In this document: positions 47,369 through 58,307 of the stretch, piece by piece
Numbering within the stretch: the stretch's first letter is position 1
Layout: every line of letters begins with the position of its first letter
Assembly (NCBI RefSeq): GCF_051020955.1
Contig: NC_135030.1
Location: forward strand, 2,408,501 to 2,472,500
Direction: 5' to 3'
DNA from: Megalopta genalis
Lineage: Eukaryota; Arthropoda; Insecta; Hymenoptera; Halictidae
DNA length: 64,000 nt
Made by a program: the position numbers and the translations under genes
Notes under the pieces: model-generated
The model's input: only the letters and a program-made list of their open reading frames with translations
Databases searched by the model: none
Told to the model about the DNA's origin: nothing

Positions 47369-48285
47369 GTAATTTCTCCTTAATTCGCGCTCAGATCGCG
47401 CACAAAAATTTATTTCTGCTGACACCAAAGGAATTATTTACATTTCTTTCTGAAATTTCACAAAACTACGGTAATTTCTCCCTAATTTGTGCTCAGATCG
47501 CGCACAAAAATTTATTTCTGCTGACACTAAAGGAATTATTTAAATTTCTTTCTCGAATTTCACAAAACTACGGTAATTTCTCCCTAATTCGCGCTGAGAT
47601 TGCGCACAAAAATTTATTTCTGCTGACACTAAAGGAACTATTTAAATTTCTTTCTCGAATTTCACAAAACTACGGTAATTTCTCCCTAATTCGCGCTCAG
47701 ATCGCGCACAAAAATTTATTTCTGCTGACACGAAAGGAATTATTTAAATTTCTTTCTCGAATTTCACAAAACTACAGTAATTTCTCCCTAATTTGTGCTC
47801 AGATCGCGCACAAAAATTTATTTCTGCTGACACCAAAGGAATTATTTAAATTTCTTTCTCGAATTTCACAAAACTACAGTAATTTCTTCCTAATTCCGCT
47901 CAGATTGTGCACAAAAATTTATTTCTGCTGACACCAAAGGAATTATTTACATTTCTTCCTGAAATTTCACAAAACTACGGTAATTTCTCCCTAATTTGTG
48001 CTCAGATCGCGCACAAAAATTTATTTCTGCTGACACGAAAGGAATTATTTAAATTTCTTTCTCGAATTTCACAAAACTACAGTAATTTCTCCCTAATTCG
48101 CGCTCAGATCGCGCACAAAAATTTATTTCTGCTGACACTAAAGGAACTATTTAAATTTCTTTCTCAAATTTCACAAAACTACAGTAATTTCCCCCTAATT
48201 CGCGCTCAGATCGTGCACAAAAATTTATTTCTGCTGACACTAAAGGAATTATTTCAATTTCTTTCTCGAATTTCATAAAACTACA
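47369..48285 (+). repeat. 102-bp tandem array (34-codon unit)
   Basis: Nine units start GTAATTTCTCCCTAATTCGC at 47369, 47471, 47573, 47675, 47777, 47879, 47980, 48082 and 48184. All are 102 bp except one of 101 bp, and a tenth partial unit starts at 48286. Because 102 is 34 codons, one frame stays open across units and would read a repeated HKNLFLLTLKELFKFLSRIS. The 101-bp unit breaks that frame near 47890, it then reopens, and the first block has no ATG. Coding is doubtful. Confidence 0.92.
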
Positions 48286-48570
48286 GTAATTTCTCCCTAA
48301 TCCACGCTCATATTGCGCACCAAAATGGTCAATTTGGGTATAGGAGATACGATCATTCGAGCCTTGCGGCTCGTTTTCATAGTTGTTGACAATCGGTAAC
48401 CATTAAAAACGAGCCGCAAGACTCGAACAATCGTGTCTCCTCCTTCCAAATTGTCTATTTTTGTGCGCGATCTGAGCGCGAATTAGTGAGAAATTACCGT
48501 AGTTTTGTGAAATTCGAGAAAGAAATTTAGAGAATTCCTTCAGTGTCAGCAGAACAAAATGGTTCCCGAA
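48286..48570. mobile_element. FB foldback hairpin ending the 102-bp array
   Basis: The partial tenth unit runs into GGAGATACGATCATTCGAGC CTTGCGGCTCG, a loop TTGTTGACAATCGG, and the inverted arm GAGCCGCAAGACTCGAACAA. Then GCGCGATCTGAGCGCGAATT and AGTTTTGTGAAATTCGAGAA follow, an inverted copy of the repeat unit (48465-48560). The whole 47369-48570 block is thus an FB-type foldback with its left arm amplified. Confidence 0.8.
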
Positions 48571-48879
48571 GGAATACTACCAAGCCAAAGATAATATAAC
48601 TTGCCAGAGTTCGGGGAACAACATTATTTTCAGTGTAGTAGCGTATACTAGCGAAAGAGACAACTAATTTGAAGAAATGTCTTTGTGCATGACGCGTGAT
48701 GCGCAGCATCATGCACAGTGCAGTGGTTTAGATCGTTTGACCGTGTCTGAAGCGGTTCGAGCGATCAATGATATTTGCGACGCACTGACATGCGTCAGAT
48801 CGACACGGTCGCAATTTCGGCCCGGCATTATATCGGAACCGTGTACTCAGATTACCGTGTTGCCAAGGGGTTGACCGTA
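48571..48879. other. Intergenic, no gene recognised
   Basis: Ordinary sequence with a 65-codon frame (48677-48874) of no recognisable type. Confidence 0.3.
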
Positions 48880-49092
48880 CAGTAAAACTCCATTTATGTG
48901 AACTCGTCGGGAGAGAAGAGCGGAGTTCGTGTAGCTAGGTAGTTTATATAATAAGAGTCGACTGGCTGCTCCCGTTACTTGCAACTTTGCGTTCAAATAA
49001 CTGGAGTTCACGTTCAGATAAGTGGATTCCCGGAGAGCCCGGCTCCACAAAATCAGTCATTGACGAACATTTCGTTCGCGTAAATGGAGTTC
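48880..49092. mobile_element. pogo/Tigger-like MITE remnant
   Basis: TA then CAGTAAAACTCCATTTATGT GAACTC at the left, and CGTTCGCGTAAATGGAGTTC at the right in inverted sense. The inner segment repeats GTTCAAATAACTGGAGTTCA. Terminal CAGT with GTTC-type motifs is typical of pogo/Tigger elements. The right terminus is incomplete and there is no coding. Confidence 0.5.
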
Positions 49093-49276
49093 AGAGAAAT
49101 TAATCGCGTAATATGGCAAGTACGAGCTGTGTTCCGCGTGCATGTATTATTCCAATTAAGCAGTTGCGAAAATCAAAACATGTATAGTTTGTCCTTGAGT
49201 ATGAAAATGTTCATTGCTTCCCTAAATGTTCAAATACGTTTACCGTATCTTTTCATTTCTTAAAAGAACGACCGAA

Positions 49277-50285
49277 GCTTCAGTTATTTGTTATATTCTG
49301 CACGTCTACGTATAATTTTACACAACGGTTTCTCTTTTTGTCAACCGATATTAATATCTCAGAGAGAGATTCTAGGTACTAAATAAGAAAAATAAATAGA
49401 TGTAGTTCTATTGTACAACTATCGAGCACGGTATTTAGTTATTTGTGCTTTTTTATTCGAGATTCAGTTATTTGTTATATTCTGTATTTCTACGTATTAT
49501 TTTACACAACGGTTTCTCTTTTTGTCAACCGATATTAATATCTCAGAGAGAGATTCTAGGTACTAAATAAGAAAAATAAATAGATGTAGTTCTATTGTAC
49601 AACTATCGAGCACGGTATTTAGTTATTTGTGCTTTTTTATTCGAGATTCAGTTATTTGTTATATTCTGTATTTCTACGTATTATTTTACACAACGTTTTC
49701 TCTTTTTGCCAACCGATATTAATATCTCAGAGAGAGAGATTCTAGGTACTAAATAAGAAAAACAAATAGATGTAGTTCTATTGTACAACTATCGAGCACG
49801 GTATTTAGTTATTTGTGCTTTTTTATTCGAGCTTCAGTTATTTGTTATATTCAGTATTTGTACGTATTATTTTACACAACGGTTTCTCTTTTTGTCAACC
49901 GATATTAATATCTCAGAGAGAGATTCTAGGTACTAAATAAGAAAAATAAATAGATATAGTTCTATTGTACAACTATCGAGCACGGTATTTAGTTATTTGT
50001 GCTTTTTTATTCGAGATTCAGTTATTTGTTATATTCTGTATTTCTACGTATTATTTTACACAACGGTTTTTCTTTTTGCCAACCGATATTAATATCTCAG
50101 AGAGAGAGAGAGATTCTAAGTACTAAATAAGAAAAACAAATAGATGTAGTTCTATTGTACAACTATCGAGCACGGTATTTAGTTATTTGTGCTTTTTTAT
50201 TCGAGCTTCAGTTATTTGTTATATTCAGTATTTGTACGTATTATTCTACACAACGGTTTTTCTTTTTGCCACCCGATATTAATAT

Positions 50286-50325
<40 letters not shown>

Positions 50326-50388
50326 CTAGGTACTAAATAAGAAAAACAAATAAACGTAGTTCTATTGTACAACTATCGAGCACGGTAG
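49277..50388. repeat. 184-bp tandem array with growing (GA)n
   Basis: Six units are marked by CAGTTATTTGTTATATTCTG at 49281, 49465, 49649, 49835, 50019 and 50209. Each contains CAACCGATATTAATATCTCAG, a GA run, then ATTCTAGGTACTAAATAAGA. The GA run is short in the first five units and expands to about 34 bp in the last (50289-50322). The array ends at GAGCACGGTA near 50388. Confidence 0.92.
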
Positions 50389-50458
50389 CGTGTAAACGGC
50401 GTGTCGATCAGCCGTGGATCAAAACAAAGACAGTAGAGTGAAACCAGCCGAGACCTAC

Positions 50459-50792
50459 CCTGATGAGGACTGTAGTCCGATCGCCGACGCGCCCGTCCAT
50501 CCGGCGATCCGGAGGGACCTTCCGGCAAAGGCGAAACGACGTCGGACGAGCCTCGTCTTGATCCAACGCCAGACGAGTGTTCCGAGTCTCTGCGATGTCT
50601 GGCCACGTGGGGCGAATCCTGAGGGGTGCCGTGACCGGAACTCATTGGTGTTCTCAGCGGAGAACCGTGGGAGGAATACGGAGAGGCCGGCGGTTGTATC
50701 TTCTCCGTGCCTTTAAGCGAACATCTCGTGTGACGGATTGACCGACGCGACGACTCGGCCAGGAGAGACGATAGACCGATGGTGGATCGCAT
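50459..50792 (-). CDS. Weak exon candidate, Ser/Pro/Gly-rich frame
   Basis: A minus-strand frame starts at an ATG (MRSTIGLSSLLAESSRRS) and reads a low-complexity polar segment such as SPYSSHGSPLRTPMSSGHG and ARHRRDSEHSSGVGSRRGSS. The full open frame continues to 50373 into the tandem array, which is unlikely to be coding. A consensus-like splice donor (CAGG then GTAGGT, plus-strand 50453-50458) would end the exon after SDYSPHQG. GC content is high compared with the neighbouring arrays. Against it: a stop lies seven codons upstream of the ATG, plus-strand frames of about 100 codons overlap, and I recognise no family. It may be a first coding exon, a pseudogene or chance. Confidence 0.25.
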
Positions 50793-50897
50793 CGAAATCG
50801 AGCACGAGGATCAACGTGTCGTTTTATGCGCGAAGGGACTCGGAGCGACGAGAATCGTGAATCTGCACCGAGATGGTCAGATGCGGGTACCACTATA

Positions 50898-51257
50898 CAG
50901 GGTGTCCCAAAAATATCTCGAAATCCGGAAATGGCGGGTTCCTCGGATCATTTGAAGCAACTTCTTCCTTTAAAAAAATGTTCTCCGAGGCACCGTTGAC
51001 GAGTTATTAACGAAAAACAGTGACCAATAAGAATCGAGTACGGCTGACGCGAGGCGGCCCAGCCAAGCAGCGCGCGAAGCCCAGTTCCACTCATTGGCTC
51101 GGTCGCCTCGCGTCAACTGAGCTCGCATCTCATTGGTCGCTGTTTTTCGTTAATAACTCGTTGACGGTGCCTCGGAGAAATTTTTTGTAAAGGAAGAAGT
51201 TGCTTCGAATGACCTAAGGAATCCACTACTTTCGGATTGCGATACAATTTTGGGACA
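50898..51257. mobile_element. Foldback MITE M1, copy G (right tip lost)
   Basis: The left end CAGGGTGTCCCAAAAATATC follows TA. Inner blocks are as in copies E and F. The right side reaches ACAATTTTGGGACA, but the final CCCTG is replaced by unrelated ATGTCAAAAAGTG, so the terminus is truncated. Confidence 0.88.
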
Positions 51258-53319
51258 ATGTCAAAAAGTGTTGGGCCACACTTTTTAACATTTCGTCCGC
51301 ATGCGATCGTAATTCTTGCTCTTAAATCATTTATGTTTTCTACTGGAGTCTGAAAGACTGCTTAGAGGCGACCTCTATTTTCAATGATGGTGGACACGCA
51401 GATGGATACAAAATTATTCAACTAGTAAGTGAAAATTACAATCGACAATTCATGGCATTAGCAATAATCCTCAATCCCTGTTCATAATATCACAATTGCA
51501 GTAACTTGATACAAACGCGACCGACGCTGCTCGGCAGCGGCTGCTGGACGTTGGTCGTCGAACAATGCAGGGCGTAAACAAAAGCTAACGATTTACCTTC
51601 ATCGAACTCAGAACAATATCATATAGCACATCTTTGAATTTCTCTCAGTGCCTGCTGTTACTTTCTGAAGAAAAAAATGCAGCTTACCAATTAAGAAAAT
51701 TAGATTGAACTTCAGATCTCCTGTATTATTCCACTCACGAGAACATAATTAATATTACATGATGTAGCCCGTCCTACCAAACAACTTTTGTAAGAACATT
51801 TTTTTAATAACTATAACTCCTTCCGAGATATCCTGCTGTACTCGCGTAAACAAGACATTCTGTAGATTATAATCGAACACTCTGTATATCTGTCATGGAA
51901 ACGTGAAGCATAGAGATAGAACTGTCTCTATTTTTATTCGTCTGTAATTTTATTTTAACGTCAAACACTAATTTCGGTAGTACTATCATTTTTGCGAAGA
52001 CCTCGATAAAGCTCGCCGCAGCTAAGAGGTTAATTAACGCAGTAAAGCGTGAGCACAGTTTGACGAGAGCAGTAAATTTTGGATTATTAGACAAAGGAGC
52101 TCCCAGACTATTCTCATCGAAATCGAGTAACCTGTAGAATGTGTGAGTAGAATGTGTCATAAAAGATTTTATCCTTGAAACAGGGAAACTATTTCTCTGT
52201 GACGTTTTCTCTATACGAAGCACTAATTTAACTAATTTAGTAGGCAACCTCAACAGTTCTAAAACAACCATGAATACATTAAACGCCAAAGTAGAAAAAA
52301 AAGAAACTGAAAACCCGGAATCCTGAGCTTTTATTCTCGGTTTCTCTTGAACATATAATAGAATTGTCGAATTTTTAATTCATGGAAAATGTAGTAAAAC
52401 ATAGAGTCTAATTTCCAGTTGGAGTTACATTTAATTCACGCGACCTCTTGGCCAAACACGACGCGAGTGAAATATAACTCGCGCGGCGTTCAATGTGCTC
52501 GTACAATCGTAGAGTAAAATATGTCGGAAGCGTGCGTCATTATTTATTTGAGCATTCAAATTTTTTGAAGATTGAACACTTTATTATTAACGAAGAAAAA
52601 GGAGACGCACGATCGCGCGGAAGAAGGAAACGAAAGTTACCAAATGGCGCAAAAATAACAACATGCTAATACGCAATTCTTAAGAGCTATATGTATACAA
52701 TGTTAAATAAAAATCTGCTGAAGCATATTGACCAACAGAATAGTTCAGCGCGGCGAAAGAAATAAGGAAAATAATAGGATTATCTTTTGCAAGTATGGCT
52801 GAAGAAAGAAATTTCTACATTTAGAGACTGACGTTTCATTTTTTAAAATCTCATTCATAAACCATCCGGCTTTGAACATGTTCTATTTGGATTCAGCTAA
52901 ATGCAGGCGTAGTCGGCAAATTTTTAGATTGGATTTTCTGGAAAACTGGGTCAAAGAAAGAAATTTTATCCCACAGTTTCCAGGTTTATTTTCATGCAAA
53001 ATAGTATTATGCCATTTATTCCTTTTGCAGTTACTTGGGTGCTTGCCAGATTCACGCCTACTCGCGAATTTTCGAATTCAGTTTTCTCGCAGACCGGATG
53101 GATCTCCGATAAACAAAATTTGCTATACTTAAGGCTTTACTTTTCATAAAAAATAACCACTTTTCCGTCGTATTACGATTTTGATATGTTACATGAATAT
53201 CGACATGATTGTCTAAAAGATTGTGAACAACTTCGTGTTCGTGTACAATGTTGCAAAGATAAATCACGTTACGATCCTTGAAAGCGAATAATTGTTAAGG
53301 ATCACGAGTGGGCTGCGAA
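51258..53319. other. Intergenic, no gene recognised
   Basis: Mostly unique AT-rich DNA. A minus frame of 140 codons (51867-52289) contains hydrophobic patches (FMVVLELLRL, FTALINLLAAASF) but matches nothing I know. A TTAACCTCTTAGC-like piggyBac-type end occurs on the minus strand at about 52020-52034 without a visible partner. Confidence 0.3.
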
Positions 53320-53781
53320 TCTTTATGCATCTATGGCATGTACATGATTTTTCAAATGCAGAGAAACGTATAAATTAACAAGGACTAATAGCGTCTGCGT
53401 TACTTTTTACAATGAACAATGTCTTAGTTAAAAAAGGAAACTTCTGTTTGATTCTAATAGCGTCTTCATTACTTTTTACAATGAATAATGTGTTAGTTAA
53501 GAAAGGAAACTTCTCTTTGATTCCAATTTTTATAAAATTACGTATGAAAATGATTTATGCATCTATGATATGTACAGATTTTTCAAATGCAGAGAAACGT
53601 ATAAATTAACAAGGACTAATAGCGTCTGCGTTACTTTTTACAATGAACAATGTCTTAGTTAAAAGAGGAAACTTCTGTTTGATTCTAATAGCGTCTTCAT
53701 TACTTTTTACAATGAATAATGTGTTAGTTAAGAAAGGAAACTTCTTTTTGATTCTAATTTTCGTAAAATTACGTATGAAAA
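53320..53781. repeat. Nested tandem repeat (231 bp with 69-bp subunits)
   Basis: Two 231-bp units begin near TTTATGCATCTATG at about 53320 and 53551. Within each, a 69-bp subunit GCGTCTGCGTTACTTTTTAC AATGAA is duplicated (starts 53391 and 53460 in the first unit). Both periods are multiples of three, so short frames with MNNVLVKKGNF recur. I see no evidence that they are genes. Confidence 0.85.
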
Positions 53782-54027
53782 TCAGAATTTACCTAGAGAT
53801 CGACGGTCTCGTCATAAGAAGTTATACACTTAAGTATTATAAGTGTTAAAAGTTAAGTATATAAGTGTTATACACTCATACGAGTACTTGATAACCAATT
53901 AGAAATTTACTGCTCAAGAACGAATATTTGTATGAAATAAGAATTGTCTACCTCGATTGCAATAAACAGAAGTCGATTAAAAATATATTTCCTTTATAAA
54001 GAAATTTAGTAAGTTGAAACTAATATA
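53782..54027. other. AT-rich intergenic
   Basis: Unique sequence with a short AAGTGTTATACACT-type duplication near 53820-53880. Confidence 0.35.
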
Positions 54028-54067
54028 TTAGGTCTACCGGAAAGTTCTGTCCGATAGTGTCACTTCA
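54028..54067 (+). mobile_element. Solo left end of mariner 3
   Basis: TTAGGTCTACCGGAAAGTTC and the next 20 bases match the left end of mariner 3, preceded by TA, and stop at CACTTCA where an FB foldback begins. The full element follows at 54264. Confidence 0.85.
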
Positions 54068-54242
54068 ATGCACAATTTGGGCAGATGAGACATGATTTAT
54101 TCGAGCCTTGCGACTCGTTTTTGTAGTCGCCGGTTCTCAACAACGATAAAAACGAACAGCGAGGCTCGAATAATCGAGGCTTCTCTTCCCAAATTGTCAA
54201 TTGTTGAGTACAAGCTACGCGACAATTGGAGAGAATTCACTG
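54068..54242. mobile_element. Foldback element FB, copy 3 (left tip lost)
   Basis: Arms CACAATTTGGGCAGATGAG and CTTCTCTTCCCAAATTGTC, and inner TTATTCGAGCCTTGCGACTC with GCGAGGCTCGAATAATCGAG, are inverted. The right terminus is GGAGAGAATTCACTGTA. The left terminus is missing and joined to the mariner end. Confidence 0.75.
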
Positions 54243-54263
54243 TAATTATATTTCTTATTACTA

Positions 54264-55205
54264 TTAGGTCTACCGGAAAGATCTGTCCGATAGTGTCACT
54301 TCAAGTTTCAATCCATATGCACATGTTGATTCGAGACATATATGACTATCTCTCTTTATCATTGCATTTACACGCATGTACTCTCCTAAATAAACTGAAA
54401 CAAAGATGTCTCGTGTCATTATTAAGCGAGACGCGATCGTGAAAACATGGCTACCGATGATAATGCCAGACCACATGCTGCTTCGGCGACTCGTCAGAAA
54501 ATCGCAGAGCTAGGCTGGGAAATTCTGTCGCATCCACCATACTCCCCGGACCTAGCACCCTCCGATTATCACTTGTTTCTCTCTTTGCAAAACTTTTTAC
54601 AGGAAAAAAAATTCAAAACTGAAGCCGATGTCAACCAAGCACTAGTTGAGTTCTTCGCCTCTAAAAATAAATCATTTTTTAAAAATGGCATTTACAAGTT
54701 GCCATCGCGCTGGCAAGAAGTCATAAGTAACGATGGAAAGTATATGCTACAATAAATATTATTAAACGTATGAAAATTGTGTTATATTTCGATTCAAAAA
54801 CGGACAGAACTTTCCGGTAGACCTAATGTATCGTTAAAGATTGAAGATTAACCTGAAGATTCCTTATAATATGTAACATGTTATTGTTTACAAATATGGG
54901 ATCATTGAAAGTTCTTACTATAATGTAATGCGAAACTAAGGAAGACAATTCCGAAAGGAACACTAAAAGAGAACGCGCAGAAGTGATAGTTCGACAGATG
55001 ACGAAGAAGGAATTATTCTAAATGATGGAAAAGTGATTACGAAGAAAATTATGACACAGAATGTTTGCTTTTTGCATGCGTTTAACACGCTGGCAAGAAG
55101 TCATAAGTAACGATGGAAAGTATATTCTACAATAAATATTATTAAATGTATGAAAATTGTGTTATATTTCGATTAAAAACGGACAGAACTTTCCGGTAGA
55201 CCTAA
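54264..55205 (+). mobile_element. Composite mariner 3, copy 2
   Basis: TA then TTAGGTCTACCGGAAAGATC at the left. A first right end closes near 54826 and a second at 55205, both reading GAACTTTCCGGTAGACCTAA, with TA after the last. The internal 260-bp spacer and repeated 3' part match copy 1 (24039-24984) with few differences, so the composite structure predates the duplication. Confidence 0.88.
54447..54755 (+). pseudogene. Mariner 3 transposase C-terminal fragment (open frame)
   Basis: One continuous 102-residue frame starts at an ATG just before DDNARPHAASATRQK and includes HPPYSPDLAPSDYHLF, FKTEADVNQALVEFFASK and LPSRWQEVISNDGKYM before the stop. It holds the second and third catalytic Asp regions but not the DNA-binding N-terminus or the first Asp. 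A short leader starting MSRVIIKRDAIVK at 54406 lies in another frame upstream and may be the old N-terminus, joined by an internal deletion. It is better preserved than the copy at 24.2 kb but still not a functional transposase. Confidence 0.9.
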
Positions 55206-57249
55206 TAACAGTATTTTTAACACTTTCAACTGTCCTCATCGTTGCCGTGTTTCGTCTGCTCATTTTTCTCATAAATGCATAAAATCCGCTGTCTATTTAT
55301 TACTTTCATTAATTTCCGTATGAACTTCAACAGTTTAGATTCTTTTAGAATACCATACAATTGTCAACGACTCTAGTTAAAGGTAAATAAAACATTTACT
55401 AATCACACTAAAATGTGTTACGAACGCACGTATCACGAATAAACGCAAAAGATCAATTTATAATTTCGCTCTTCAATATTCCCTGAATAATTTCCATTGG
55501 TGCTGCAGTAAGTACCGAAGTGATTGAAATTAAACGGCAAATATAGTCTTCAGATCCACGAACTGACTCCGCCTGCAACATCCTACGGATCTTTCGTTGA
55601 ACAAATGTTTGACATACTCTCGTAGCTTCAAAGACATTCGATACGATAACAGTTATTAACTCGCGCCGCAGACACCGAGTACATGCTTGTAGCCGGACCC
55701 TAAAGAGCGCTTTCATATCAACAAAAAAACTGCAATTTCATTTTCCCGCAGAGCGTATTCCGAGCTGACTTTTAGGATAATTGAAAACGACCGAAACTCG
55801 TGTAACGCTGACTAAGCTTTGAGGTGATTCTTTCCAGCTGAGATTGCCCATCCACTCTGCGTTATATTTTTTTTCCTTTTTCATAAATATACGAATAAAA
55901 CAAAAAGCTTGAAAACCCTCTGAACCGGATTTTATCTATTCGCGTATGGATCATGGAAACGCCGGATGCATTTATTAATAAGCCGTATTAAACTTTCGTA
56001 AAGCCAATATGTTCAATTATTGTTCTGGAATTAAACAAGTGACAGGTGATAACGGAATATTTATATCGGAAACACTGAGCCAGATTTCACTGACGATATT
56101 TCCGCCGATAAAAACTCACGGACAACAGACTTGACAGACAGTAGTTTCAAGTGATATATCCTGCCTTAAAATTAATACACGTAAATCGTTAACGCGTCTA
56201 CTATGCGAACTTTCCCAATGCTTAATTTAAATGTCCACTTTCCGATCGCATCTGTTATTATTCTCGATTTTATTCTCTTCATTTTTTCACTTTATTTAAC
56301 TATCTTAATTTTTATCTTTATCTAATCCTCCATTTTTTTCTCTACATTTCATTATCCTGATCACTTGTTGCCTTTTCAAATGTATCTGTTTATTGTATTA
56401 GTAATTTTCTTTTCTCTTTTTGATATGCTACTTGTGCGACATATTGTCATATTATTGTAACATAGGGACTTCTCTTCCGTTCATCAAATAAATCATTATT
56501 ACTATCTCTTGTGATCGACTAATAAGACCTTCTCATTTATTATGTCATTCTTGTCAACTCGATCGTATTTACTCGCGTGGGTGTGGCCCAACGCTTTCAA
56601 TGAAATAAAAAATGATGTCAATTTGGAGATAATTAATCTATTTTTAAGAAGAGTATACCCCCCCCCCCCTCCCCCCGTGAGGTATTTATACAGATTTCAC
56701 GAGACAAGAATTTGTAAACTTGAAAGTACCATGATTACCAGCAGTTTTACACCAAGTGTAAAAAATTCAAATTCATGAAATATACATATGTATATGGTAG
56801 AATGCACGAGATATTCCGGAAAGAGAAATACAGAAATAAAGTACAAATAAAATATTGAAAACTTATGAAGAAATAAAATTAATGTTTTCGTTGACACGAT
56901 ACAAGATTTATATGCAGTGTTGAGACGATTTGTATGCATCTGCGCAACATGTTCCTTAAGTTTTGTCTGCGTACATGAATTTGAGTATTAGAATGTTCAA
57001 AAACAAGAATCCCTCAGATTAAAGCGAAGTATTCGTACGAAAGGAAGAAGCACTTTTGAGAAAAGTTCTCTCTAGAAAAACCAATACTGCGGATTCGTGA
57101 AAATGCAATCACATGATTCCTCGTACTTGAAGCAAAAGGCGGACAGCTTCGATACTGCTACACAAGCACGCTCGCGAACAGATTATTGACAACGACAATA
57201 TTGCTACAATCGCGAAAACTAAATTAATGCGCAGAAAATACCATGGAGA
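55206..57249. other. Intergenic, no gene recognised
   Basis: AT-rich unique DNA. A C-tract (12 C, one T, 6 C) lies at 56658-56676. Short frames only. Confidence 0.35.
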
Positions 57250-57662
57250 TAAAATAATACCATATATAATAATTAATAATAATAATATATATATGTAATA
57301 TTATATAAATATATAATAATTAATAATAATAGTATATATATAATATTATATAAATATATAATAATTAATAATAATATATATCTATATAATATTATATAAA
57401 TATATAATAATTAATAATAATATATATATAATATTATATAAATATATAATAATTAATAATAATAATATATATATAATATTATATAAATATATAATAATTA
57501 ATAATAATATATATATATATATATATAATATTATATAAATATATAATAATTAATAATAATAATATATATATAATATTATATAAATATATAATAATTAATA
57601 ATAATATATATATCTATATAATATTATATAAAAAAATATATATATAATAATTAATAATACCA
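57250..57662. repeat. AT array, about 58-bp period
   Basis: The words ATATAATAATTAATAATAAT and AATATTATATAAATATATAA alternate about seven times with (TA)n expansions of different length. ATACCAT occurs near both edges. Confidence 0.85.
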
Positions 57663-58307
57663 TATAATGGAAATAAAATAATACCACTCCGAGATGAATG
57701 TATCGTGCAATGTTCTCCTTAAGCTTGAATATTCGTAACATGCATATCTCTGATCGCAGCGCGGAATATGGAAAAGCATCTAAAGTTGAAACGTTGAAAA
57801 TGTAGCAGATTTCGGATAAGCCGAGAAATTACAGATACTCGAGCAAGTTTATGCGTTAACTTTCGGGATCCTGACCCGACCACGGTCTGAACCGAATCGA
57901 GACACAACTATCCACACGCTCGCAAATATTTTAGTATTACACCGCAAGGAATGTCTGCATGTTTTCCGCAATTTCTTAACCACGGACGACAACAACTTTA
58001 TGTACGAAAGCACGGGTAAAACGCTACGATCTGTTTTCTTTGAAATCGCGATAGCTATGTAGACTTTGTTTTCTGACCTTTTTACGCTGGTCGCGAATAA
58101 TTATTTACGTTCTACCTTTTTATTTGACCAATTGTATTTTGCATTATGTAGTTTCATATTTTAGATGAATTTAGATGAATTTAGATGAATAGATGTGATT
58201 TCACGATGTCACGGTGAAATTAAAGATTTTACGTCAAGAATAAAAATGACAGTTTTCATTTCAAGATTAGCTGGCGAGGATCAGTTAAATGGAACATGAC
58301 TATTTCA
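57663..58307. other. Intergenic, no gene recognised
   Basis: Unique AT-rich sequence with a TTTAGATGAA triplet repeat near 58161-58190. Confidence 0.35.

Noticed and set aside
50459..50483. Second hammerhead-like motif on the plus strand: CTGATGA followed by a GGAC-TGTA-GTCC hairpin
   Set aside because: The next bases are GATC instead of GAAA, and I found no cleavage triplet with a matching helix I. CTGATGA is expected several times by chance in a window of this size.
51867..52289. Minus-strand frame of 140 codons with hydrophobic patches
   Set aside because: No recognisable family, no splice or promoter context, and codon content like the surrounding AT-rich DNA.
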